From NCBI GenBank assembly GCA_025617745.1, contig CM046859.1:30214744-30278743 (forward strand): a stretch of 64,000 nucleotides of DNA, in the 5' to 3' direction. The stretch's first letter is position 1. Every line of letters begins with the position of its first letter. This DNA comes from Heliocidaris erythrogramma. Taxonomy: Eukaryota > Echinodermata > Echinoidea > Camarodonta > Echinometridae. Below, one piece after another: positions 52,391 to 61,839 of the stretch. Below the pieces are notes generated by a model that was given only the letters and a program-made list of their open reading frames with translations, was not told where the DNA came from and did no database searches. The position numbers were made by a program, and so were the translations under genes.

Positions 52391-52491
52391 CCTCAAGGTT
52401 GCCAACGTGGCAACCAAGCTGAATTTACTTCAATACCCATCTAGAACACAAATCAACCAAAAAACCTTGTACTTAACAACTTTTCCAGGTC

Positions 52492-53530
52492 ATGTACATG
52501 GTATATGGTACCGTCTACTGGAGTATAGTGTCGTATCCTTCTGATGCAGGCAATCGTACCTGATATTTTCTTAACGATTTCTCTTACATGTAACGACCAC
52601 GTTAAGTATCTGTCCATTGTTACACCAAGGTATTTTATACTTTCAACCGAATCAAGTAAATTATTATTGTAATGAATAGAAATATCATCATTTTGCATTT
52701 TCCTCTTAGAACCAAAACGGATTGTTTTAGTTTTACTTGCATTTAGAAACATACCATTATAGTGTAGCCATTTGGCTATCTCAGAGAAATATTTTTGAAG
52801 GTTATGTTCACAAAGCTTGTAATCTTTCCCATGGTGAAATAATGCTGTGTCATCTGCATATAATGAGATCTTTGTCATAAAGTGTAGTTGTAGATTACAA
52901 ATACCATTCACAGACAGGCAAAAATCAATGGACCCAAAATGGATCCCTGTGGAATTCCCGATTTTACAGTGAGAAGGTTGCTCCTGGTTCCTTGTAAAAA
53001 ATACACATTGTTGTCTATAAGATAAATATGACTCGAACCAAGTTCAACCCCTCTAATATCATAAGATAACATTTTCTGGAGAATCAAGTGATGTGGTATA
53101 ACGTCAAAGGCCCTTTTCAGATCAAGAAAAACAGCACCAGTGACCAGGCCTTTTTCCATAATAGTATATATTAAACTATTTCTGTCAAGCATGTCAATGT
53201 TGATGTCCGGGCCTAAACCCCGATTGACGTTCACCTAACAAAGAATGTTTGTTAAATAGCCTTCTCAAATATCTTGGAGATTGTGAGGAGTACAGAAATA
53301 GGTCGATAGTTACTTCATTCCATTTTGTTTCCACCTTTGTGAATAGGGGTTACTTTGGCAACTTTGAATTCATGGGGTATACATCCTTTTGACAACGAAC
53401 AATTGAAAAGTACTGTTATGATTCTAGCTATGAATGGGGCAGCTAGTTTCAGTAGCTTTGGATGAAGATCATCAACACCAACTGCCTTTGAAATATTAAG
53501 TTTAAGTAGTTCTTTTAATATAAAACATTC
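52492..53530 (-). pseudogene. LINE-A reverse transcriptase, N-terminal and palm part
   Basis: RT motifs in order, minus strand: KVTPIHKGGNK, DLKRAFDVI, SGIPQGSILGPLIF, YADDTALF, KTKTIRFG, and KYLGVTMDRYLTW. There is a stop near 53236 and a frame change near 52910. The Y-A-D-D catalytic box is intact. Confidence 0.8.
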
Positions 53531-53546
53531 TTCTATCTCAGTGAAT

Positions 53547-53870
53547 AAGCCAGTTCGGGGTTAGCGCATGGTACAAATGACCCCAAATATCCACAGATAT
53601 TTTAGACATGGAGGGTCCCTTTATGTGCACTTCAGAAAAATAACTCTGGGAGTGATAGAGGTGCCTCATGAATAGCTTTTGTTTCCCCCTTTAAAAAGAA
53701 TACTTCCACCTGGATATCATGGAATGCACCATTAGTGCATAATTGAATAATGATTACATGACATTCATGAGCACATATCGAATATTAGTGTCAGTGGGTT
53801 TTAGAATTTGGTACAGATGACCTTTATCTGCTCATGCTCAAACTGCATCTCCGAAGTGGCTTATTCAAAT
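53547..53870. mobile_element. MITE-like insertion inside LINE-A
   Basis: Ends GAATAAGCCAGTTCGG...CCGAAGTGGCTTATTC are inverted with one mismatch. It breaks the LINE reading frame between the linker and the RT. Within it GGTACAAATGACC at left pairs with GGTACAGATGACC-like text at right. Confidence 0.55.
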
Positions 53871-53939
53871 GTGTGCTCTGTTTGAGGTATAAGGTTTGTA
53901 ATGCATTTACATCAAGTGAATGAATATCATTTGTGCCTG

Positions 53940-54440
53940 TTAAATGGCTTTGAACATTTTTAAATTTTCATTAAACAGTTCTGCAACTTTTCCTTTGTCT
54001 ACTACAATTTCATAATTTACAAGAATTTTATATTCAGTAGTGCAATCCTTCTTTGGGAGTAAGTTTTTGAGAGTTCTCCAAGTTTTTTTCATATCATTAC
54101 CATATTCTATGCAAAGATTTTTATGATATTGTTTCTTTAACTTCTTGTTCAACATGTTTGCTCTGTTTCTAAAGTTTTTCCCAATATCTTGCAGTTTTAG
54201 ATTTATTAAAATTGCGTTTGCGTTTAAAGTAATCTCTATCTCTTGCAATACATAAATACTCGTTAGTAATCCAGATCGTTTTTTAACAGTGACATACGGT
54301 ACGTGATGTTTACAAACATCTTCGAACTTACATTTGAAAATATTCCACATGTTCTCTACACTGTCATCGTTTGAATAATAGTCATCCCAGCTTATGTTTT
54401 TAAAGGTATTGTCATCAAAATATCTAAATGAAGTGCTCAC
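53940..54440 (-). pseudogene. LINE-A linker between endonuclease and RT
   Basis: 166 residues with WDDYYSNDDSVENMWNIFK and KKTWRTLKNLLPKK, the usual helix-rich link of CR1/Jockey-type ORF2. One frame only; no stop inside. Confidence 0.65.
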
Positions 54441-54524
54441 AGAACTAGACCGAAAAATCAGTCTAGTTCGTTCGGGGATATGCTCCGCTGAGAATCCCTC
54501 TCCTACATAGGGGAGCTTCGAAAG

Positions 54525-54797
54525 TCAAAAAATGTTATAAAATCCTCCAAACAGACGGATTTTTCTGTCTGTCACAGAACACACTGAAGATGGTTGTTTT
54601 TCTTTCAGTACAAGGTAAATCAATGAATGATCACTTAGACCGACACACTGTGTACCACTCTCAAGAAATTTCAAATTATTTGACACAAGGATTAGATCAA
54701 TTAGGGTTGTACTATTAATAGTTATATACACGTAGGGGTTCTTATAAGCTGAGACAATTGCATATCTTCGTATAGATGTAGAGATCTCATTTTTCAA
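54525..54797 (-). pseudogene. LINE-A endonuclease C-terminal fragment
   Basis: IDLILVSNN and GLSDHSLIY match the DxIxxS and SDH motifs of APE-type endonucleases in non-LTR elements. The catalytic N-terminal part is missing. Confidence 0.7.
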
Positions 54798-54829
54798 ACA
54801 TCCATAACTTTCTTATTCCTTGTCCGATT

Positions 54830-56370
54830 TCTTTCAAACTATCACCATCCTGTTTTTCTTATTTTTCTGCTTTCACACAAATCATCTTATTACCAACGTT
54901 GGATTGCCCTTTAAGATTGGGTTGTAAAATGCCCGTTAATTGATACAAAAACTCTTATGAAATTAAATCGTAAACTAGAATTTCAAAACTAAAATCTAAA
55001 AGATTATATACCTGTCTTTTATCATTTATCAGAGTAAGTAGCAGTGAAGGGGTTCATATCTTTCATCCCAATCGCTGACAAGTATATAATGAAATAAGAG
55101 TTTACAAATTTGCAAATTTATCGACTTGTACGGATGTATATCTTTTTAATTTACAAAATGTATCTGCACTAAATTGGTTCTCCCCTTTCTTTCTTTCTTT
55201 TCTCCTATTTTCTCTCCCCCTTCCTTTCTCATTTCTCACTTCATCTCTCTTTTTTCTTCATCCATCTCCTCCTGGTCTCCCCTCACAAGAATCAGTGCGG
55301 CATATTCATTGTTTGTTTTGATTGCTTTTATTTCTGTGTTCTAATAACAAATACAATAAAATATTTTTTTTACATAAGTATAGAAAATCACCATAATACA
55401 AAGCATACAAACAAAAATAAGGAATTTAATAGACTTATGTGAATATTTTTGCGCCAATGAACTAGAGAGGTAATTTAAAACGCAGGATACCGCCATCGTG
55501 AGCGTTGTAAAACAACTATATACTTCTTGTTTGTATTGAATAAATCAATGTTTGAATTTTTAGATGACTGTTATTTTTACGGTTTTCACTGTATTGGAAT
55601 AAAAATTGATTCACCTGTGAAATTTTCTGTCATGTGTCACAGCATTCATAATTGTTGTGTGATTATCAAGATTATCTGGGTCATTTTGATGACGAGAGTG
55701 CCATACTGACAAGGTTCTGATCAAATTTGACTAGATTCCCTAGTCAAACTTTACTAGATTTCTGGTCAAAATGCTTGACTAGATTTTTGTCATTTTGTGG
55801 TCAAATTTGACCACATCCCCTAATCATAGACTTTGACTAAATTTCTAATCAAAATGCTTGACTAGATTTTCTGGATCAAGAATAGTGCAGGTGCCCGTGG
55901 GAATAGTACTGTTATTCTAGTCAAATTTGACTAGATTGTTTGTGTACGTACTTGTTATGTATTAACAATGTTTGTTCACGTTTGTTTATTTTATGATATC
56001 CATGTTTGATCATATATACGAGTGTTACTTTATTTTACGTGCTTATATATATCTATGATATAAATTTTATATTTTTACATGTGCAATAAATGTTTTATTG
56101 AAGTGAATTGAAGCGGCCCATATTTTAATCCAGAAGAGCTGAAGTAGCCTGCAGAAGCTGTTTTGTTATGTTGTAATTTAATTGTGTTATGAGATCAGAA
56201 TGGGGTGGACTTGTCAGTCGAAACGCGTTACAGGTTGTCTGAACTGTAATACCACCACAGGCCCTGTAACACAGCCAGATACAGGGGTGTCGATCCGTGT
56301 TCTTGAATGTATCATAATTCTTATTTATTTTATCCAAAAATATTTGGGGTGGGGGATAATATAACAGACC
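54830..56370. other. Intergenic, no gene seen
   Basis: Carries repeated short phrases CTAGATTTTTGTC / TGGTCAAATTTGACC around 55720-55940, an imperfect tandem array of about 50 bp units. Otherwise AT-rich non-coding sequence. Confidence 0.4.
55725..55945. repeat. Degenerate tandem array of TCAAATTTGACTAGATT units
   Basis: Five or more variants of GGTCAAATTTGAC(T/C)A and AATGCTTGACTAGATTTT within 220 bp; the half units are inverted to each other. Confidence 0.6.
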
Positions 56371-56386
56371 ATCCCCACATCATTTT

Positions 56387-56387
<1 letters not shown>

Positions 56388-56424
<37 letters not shown>
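56388..56424. repeat. (TA)n microsatellite followed by C13
   Basis: TATATA run directly followed by about 13 C. Confidence 0.85.
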
Positions 56425-56426
<2 letters not shown>

Positions 56427-56567
56427 CCCCCCCCCCGGGATCGACACCCATGGCCAGAGACTGGCAAAGTTAGGCTCTACTCAGTGGCGTATCTATAGGT
56501 ATTCTGGCGCCCGGGGTAAACTATCAAATCTGCGCCCCCATGCCCAAACTCAGATTTATGAGCATTT

Positions 56568-57842
56568 TTAGCTCACCTGAGCCTATGGCTCGAGTGAGCT
56601 ATTGCGATGGAAATTTGTCCGTCGTCCGTCGTGCGTCGTCCGTCGTGCGTCGTGCGTCGTGCGTCGTGCGTCGTGCGTCGTCCGTTAACTTTTTACATTT
56701 TCATCTTCTTCTCCAAAACCCATGATCGGAATTCAGCCAAACTTGGTAGGAATCATCCTTGCTAAAATGGTACATGTGGCCCCCAGGGGGGCCCAGGGGG
56801 AGGGCCCCAATTGTAAAAGCTATGTAAATTTCAAACATCTTCTTCTCCAGAACCAGGCATAGCTCAGACTTGGTATTTTGTATGGAGATACCTCTATAGA
56901 TGAAGAATGAATGTTGTTCATGAAATTTCTCTGAGTGGCCCTATAGGGGCCCTGTGGGGGTAACATACTGGAGGGGGGGGGGGGGGGGGCGTGCGTTGCC
57001 AGGCCAAATGTACATTCTGATCTTCTTCTCCAAAACCCATGATCGGAATTCAACCAAACTTGGTAGGAATCATCCTTAGGGGTAGGGGACCCAAAGTTGC
57101 TAAAATGGTACATGTGGCCCCCAAGGGGGCCCAGGGGGAGGGCCCCCAATTGTAAAAGCTATGTAAATTTCAAACATCTTCTTCTCCAGAACCAGGCATA
57201 GCTCAGACTTGGTATTTTGTATGGAGATACCTCTATAGATGAAGAATGAATGTTGTTCATGAAATTTCTCTGAGTGGCCCTATAGGGGCCCTGTGGGGGT
57301 AACATACTGGAGGGGGGGGGGGGGGCGCTGCCAGGCAAAATGTACATTCTGATCTTCTTCTCCAAAACCCATGATCGGAATTCAACCAAACTTGGTAGGA
57401 ATCATCCTTAGGGGTAGGGGACCCAAAGTTGCTAAAATGGTACATGTGGCCCCCAGGGGGGCCCAGGGGGAGGGCCCCCAATTGTAAAAGCTATGTAAAT
57501 TTCAAACATCATCTCCAGAACCAGGAATAGCTCAGACTTGGTATTGTGTATGGAGATTTTTTTCTGAGTGGCCCTATAGGGGGTCTGTGGGGGTAACATA
57601 CTGGAGGGGGGGGGGGGGGTGGGGCAAGTTGTCCGCCATCCATAAACTTTTTACATTTTCAGCTTCTCCAAAACCCATGATTGGAATTTAACCGAACTTG
57701 GTAGGAAGCTCAGACTTGGTATTGTGTATAAAGATACCACTATAGATGAAGAATGAAAGTTGTTCATGTGCTAGAGAGAACATGCACCAGATGTGAATTG
57801 ATCCACCTCAGGTGAGCGTCGTGCCCCCTGGGGCTCTTGTTA
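56568..57842. mobile_element. AGCTCACCTGAGC repeat nested in the hAT element
   Basis: Starts TTTAGCTCACCTGAGC and ends CACCTCAGGTGAGCG...GGGGCTCTTGTTAA, so the ends are partly inverted. After a CGTCGTGCGTCGTCC array (56625-56690) come about three units of 310-340 bp with CTCCAAAACCCATGATCGGA and TTGTAAAAGCTATGTAAATT. I have seen this style of repeat in marine invertebrates. Non-coding. Confidence 0.65.
56625..56690. repeat. CGTCGTSCGTCGT minisatellite
   Basis: About nine units of CGTCGTGCG / CGTCGTCCG. The basic peptide read from it is an artefact. Confidence 0.85.
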
Positions 57843-58791
57843 ATTTAGAAATGATGGCACTACTTAAAAATGAGTTTTGATGCACATAACATGGGATTGT
57901 TAGCCCAAATTTGATGAATTATTGTATAAGCGAGAGAGCAACGCGACCGAGCGGCAATTTTTTTCCCCCTTTCACCCCTCAAATTGAATTTCGTATGTAT
58001 ATTACCCTTTAAAAAATCCAAGGGAATACAGCGACCTAGCATACATTTTTTTTTTAATTGTGAAAATTCCTATTTTGGGGGCGCAAAATTAATGAAAATC
58101 CTGAAGAAATATATTTGAGGAATTTAGCCAGGCAATTGCAAAGCAATGTTATGATTTTTTCGAATGTTCTATACTTTGAAAGTGCTTTCTATGCACATTA
58201 TATGATATGGGGGCGCAAAATTTAACAAGCTCCTGCCTTATGCGGAGGAAGGGGGTGGGGGTAAAGCAACTAGAGTCAATTAATGATTAACACTTTAAAA
58301 ACGCCATTGGGGGTGCGAAATAGCTAGATCATGAACATAATTATGCGAGGGAGCAAAGCGACTGAGCTTTAGAAAAAATTTCACATTTCAAACCCTATAA
58401 AACACCACACGCATTTTGTTCTTAAAATACCCTCAATGATCATAAACTTTCTCCCCCTTTTCTTTCTCCCTTTCGCGTCTTTTGCGCCCCCTTCAAGTGC
58501 CGCCTGGGGGAACGTGTCCCCTCTGCCCCCCGTAGATACGCCACTGGCTCTACTCAAGGCTTTATGGAATTGTGTTTAAGTGTCAAAATAGGGTCTGTGA
58601 CTACAGACTAGGATGGAGTTGCAATGCCACTTCCCGATATTTCCCAAAGAGCCCTTTCAAATGGCTAAATACAGCCAAGTTATTTAAAAAAAAAAGGGGG
58701 AGAGGAAAAAAGGCTGCGCTGGCATGCCGAGGTAGTCTCTGCCCGAGAGAGTTATTTAGGTACCCCACTTCCTTGGAAAGTAAGGTATTTG

Positions 58792-58950
58792 CAGTGGCAG
58801 ATCTAGGAATATGAAATGGGGGGGGGGGGGGGTGCCAGCAGCGAGGGAGCTGAGGGTGTGAGAGGGGGTCCACCTCCCACGGTAAAAATCACAAAACAGC
58901 AAAATTAAAGGAGAGCGCGCCCTTGGCGCCCCATCCTGGATCCGCCACTG
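58792..58950. mobile_element. Short hAT-like MITE
   Basis: Ends CAGTGGCAGATCTAGGA...TCCTGGATCCGCCACTG, flanked by TATTTG on both sides. About 160 bp with a G14 tract near 58819. Related to the ends of the element at 56482-58546. Confidence 0.65.
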
Positions 58951-60280
58951 TATTTGGATAGGCCTATAGATAATACAGTGCATCCCCCAAAAGTTAACAG
59001 TCAGAAAAAGTCTCCCCAAATAAACATTTCAAAATATTTGTCGGAAAGAACTGGCGATATTTTAACTCGAGTGACCAAAAGCCACTTTTGCGAAAGGGTG
59101 CAAAATCCGGACTCGACAAGAATTATTGGCACTTGTTCTGGCTGGTATTAACAATTTTTGAGAACTTTTAAAAGTTGACAGTCTCCCCACATGAGCATTT
59201 CAAAATATGCTCACGAATTTCTTATACATATGGATAACTAAGGGTCTCTCCTATATCAAATGACACCCAAACATCGAACGATATTTTACGCTTGAGTGAT
59301 GAAAATCCATTGCTGTCAAATGGTGCAAAGTCCATGATTGACAAAATATAAGTTCTCGCTTCTATCAGCAAAGTTGAGAGTTTTGAAAAGGCTTATACAT
59401 TGTCATATTGTGATTATCAAAAGAAAATTTATGAAAAGATAGGCTTTGTATGTCCTGACATATGCCATCAAAACTTTATGGTTGACTGAGAAAGCCAGCT
59501 TGAATTAAATACTGGCCTAAATTAATATTTCATAACACTCAATAAAATAGTTAATTGCTCACTGAAGCATAATAATGTTGATGAGATACGTAATTAAAAA
59601 AAAAAAAAAACAGAACCGGTTATTTCATAAATTGTCTGGTATTGATCAAAATATGAACATTTCTAAGCCTTTACATGACTCTCAACTGTGCTGATATATA
59701 CAAGCCAGAAAATACTACCAATTCTTGTCAAGTCTGGATTTTGCACCTTTTCACAAAGGTAACATTAATTTGTTCACTCAAGCATAAAATAATGCCAGAT
59801 TTAGGTTTTATTTAATAAAAGAAACCCTAAGCTATACACAGGTATGACATTTTGCTTCAAATGTTTTGAAATATTCATTTTGGGAGACTTTTCTTGACTG
59901 TCATCTTTTTTTCTGGGGCGCACTCTAGATATTTTTAAACTCTGATCATTTCTACAATATAGCCCTATCAAAGTCCATTCATCTCTGAACAACTAAATAA
60001 ATTTCCGTGCCATATATCAACCTACAAAAGTTTACACAATTTTACTCATTCAAGTTTTGCAGTGACTTCGAACTTTGAATATTTTTTTGAAAGGGAGCAA
60101 AAGTGAAGACTTGCTTTGGGGGAGAGGGGATTTCGAAATCTAGTATGACACACATTAATTTGAAACTGTATGTTTGAGTTTACCTCTTTCTTGTGAATAG
60201 CCATTTTCCCTTAATTATCCTTTCGCAAGATGTGCACCGTTTGTTTAAAACTATTATGATGTATCTCGTCTTGGAATCCA
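58951..60280. other. Intergenic with an inverted pair of a dispersed phrase
   Basis: Phrases such as AACATTTCAAAATAT and GCAAAATCCGGACTCGACAA at 59020-59130 reappear inverted at 59725-59890 (TTGTCAAGTCTGGATTTTGC, ATATTCATTTTGGGAGACTT). A decayed long hairpin, no gene. Confidence 0.45.
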
Positions 60281-60284
60281 TATA

Positions 60285-60341
60285 CTTTTCTTCTTCTTCT
60301 TCTTCTTCTTCTTCTTCTTCTTCTTCTTCTTCTTCTTCTCC

Positions 60342-60372
<31 letters not shown>

Positions 60373-60999
60373 CCTCCTCCTCCTTATCCTATTCCTCCTT
60401 CTTAGTTCTCCTTCTTGGCTACTTTTTCTTTTTCTCCTTCCTTTTTTTATTTTTCTTCTCCTTCTTATTCTCTTTTTTTTTTGCTTCTTCATGTTCTTCT
60501 TTTTTCTGCTAGTTTTTCTTCTCTTTATTCCTCTTCTCCTCCCTCCCTCCTCCTCCTTCTTCTCTTCATTTCTTTCTCTTCTTCTTCTTCTTCTCTTCAT
60601 TCTTTCTCTTATTTCTTCGTCTTCTTTTTCTCCTTTTTCTTCTTCTTTTTCTCCTTCCTTATTTTTTCTTCTTCTTCTTCTCCTCCATATCCTATTCCTC
60701 CTTGGCTACTTTTTCTTTTTCTCCTTCCTTTTCTTCTTTTTCTTCTCCCTCTTCTTCTCCTTCTTTTTGCTTCTTCATGTTTTTCTTTTTTCTTCTAGTC
60801 TTTCTTCTCTTTATTCCTCTTCTCCTCCCCTCCTCCTCCTCCTCCTTCTTCTTCTCTTCATTTCTTTCTCTTCTTCTTCTTCTTCTCTTCATTTCTTTCT
60901 CTTCTTTCTTCTTTTTCTGTTTCTCCTTCTGTTTCTACTTCTTTTTCTCCTTCCTTTTTTCTTCTTCTCTTCATTTCTTTCTCTTCTCCCTTTCCTCTT

Positions 61000-61031
<32 letters not shown>

Positions 61032-61290
61032 ACCTCCTTCCTTTTCTTCCTTTTTTCTCCTTCTTCTCCTTCTTTTTTCTTCTTTTTCCTTCTTCATTTT
61101 CTTCTCTTTGTTCTTCTCTTTATTCCTCTTCTCCTCCCCTCCTCCTATTTTCTTTTTTCTTCTTATATATCTTCTTCTTCTTTTTCTTCTCTTCATTTCT
61201 TTCTCTTCTTCTTCTTATCCTTCTCCATTTTCTTCTTCTTCTCCTCCCACTCCCCCTCCTCCTTCTCCTCTTCTCTCCTCTCTCTTTTAC
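60285..61290. repeat. 1-kb (TTC)n-type polypyrimidine tract
   Basis: Almost only T and C on the plus strand for about 1 kb, with CTT/CTC units and larger repeats of about 280 bp (TGGCTACTTTTTCTTTTTCT at 60415 and 60702). The long Phe/Leu/Ser frames and the Arg/Lys/Glu frames on the other strand are composition artefacts. Such tracts can form triplex DNA. Confidence 0.92.
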
Positions 61291-61805
61291 CCTTCATTAG
61301 TTTACATGGGGGGGGCACGTGGGGGGCGCCCCTCCCTGGTAACGCCGCTCCTGATTGACCTATATTCGAGTCTGCATGATAAATAATCTCCTATATTTAT
61401 ACTTAAACAAATGTATTAATTTGCTGTCTGCATGTACACGTAGGTCTACACGAGTAATTGTTTCCATAACCATATCCTCTTCAAATCAGTAAGAAGGTTG
61501 AAAACCCCATGTCATTGTTTGTTCAAGCCGAGATATAGGCGTGAGAGGTATTTCATTTCTGGGATTGATCTGGGTGGTGCGAGGGCTTGGGGAAATTCCA
61601 CGCTTCTGATTGGTCGACCAATCTAGTTGCACGTGCACCGGTACCCTCGCTGGGTACGTGACCCAAAACACTGACTCAGGCCAGCTGGGCTCTGGTGTGA
61701 TTGTGTATTGAAAACTGCCCTTTGGCTTACGGGGAAGGAGGAAATTATTACATTTAAATGCACATGAATTTTCGTTTTCTGAACAGATTTGATAGCTGCA
61801 CTCAC

Positions 61806-61839
61806 CGGAGAGGCCAGCATTACTACTCATCTCTTTCAT
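61806..61839 (-). CDS. Possible first coding exon of an unknown gene
   Basis: Minus-strand ATG at 61839 encoding MKEMSSNAGLS and then a textbook donor CCG|GTGAGTG at 61805, phase 1. The local sequence is less AT-rich. No downstream exon to the left with matching phase could be linked with confidence, including the NHR exon at 33 kb. This is a guess from splice and start context only. Confidence 0.25.

Larger units (their letters stand above)
48618..52491. mobile_element. Second large inverted-repeat element, inserted in LINE-A
   Basis: Outer ends ACCTGGAAAAGTTGTTAAG...CTTAACAACTTTTCCAGGT. The left arm (48618-about 49330) is inverted at 49797-49997 plus about 51656-52491. The outermost 110 bp include GGTTGCCACCTTGGCAACC. 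Further in, both arms are built of tandem units of about 170 bp (CTAATTAGCATATGTGCAAT, AAAGTTGTATTATTCATG). No transposase. No clear target duplication found. Confidence 0.75.
46880..54830 (-). mobile_element. LINE-A (CR1/L2/Jockey-type), decayed and split
   Basis: Minus-strand non-LTR element in two blocks, 54830-52492 and 48617-46880, parted by an inverted-repeat element (48618-52491). Pieces in order: C-terminal endonuclease (TLIDLILVSNNLKF, GLSDHSLIY), linker, reverse transcriptase start (KVTPIHKGGNK, NYRPISVL), palm (FLDLKRAFDVIPHHLI, GIPQGSILGPLIF, YADDTALF), thumb (SLILPHLDYYVTAC) and C terminus (PPYLSSCI). Stops and frameshifts show it is dead. The 3' end near 46880 is a guess from a (AAAT)-like tail. 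Confidence 0.8.
56482..58546. mobile_element. Non-autonomous hAT-type element
   Basis: Ends CAGTGGCGTATCTA...TAGATACGCCACTG are perfect inverted repeats, flanked by an exact 8-bp duplication GCTCTACT at 56474-56481 and 58547-58554. Eight-bp duplications and CAGTGG-like ends fit hAT. No transposase. It carries a second repeat inside (56568-57842). Confidence 0.85.

Noticed and set aside
53940..54440. A host gene
   Set aside because: It lies in line with LINE endonuclease and RT pieces in the same orientation and has the composition of their linker.
56540..56725. Frame with repeated SVVRRAS
   Set aside because: Read from the CGTCGT minisatellite inside a repeat.
60491..61300. A 269-residue open frame
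   Set aside because: Product of the (TTC)n tract; several frames on both strands are open at once.
33132..61806. Linking the 61.8-kb exon to the NHR exon as the true 5' end of the TIR gene
   Set aside because: The donor is phase 1, but the good acceptors just before the NHR domain are phase 0 or 2; the only phase-matching AGs lack a pyrimidine tract.
61486..61839. 117-residue minus frame as one exon
   Set aside because: A strong GTGAGTG donor sits after 11 codons and the rest shows no domain; I list only the short exon as a possibility.
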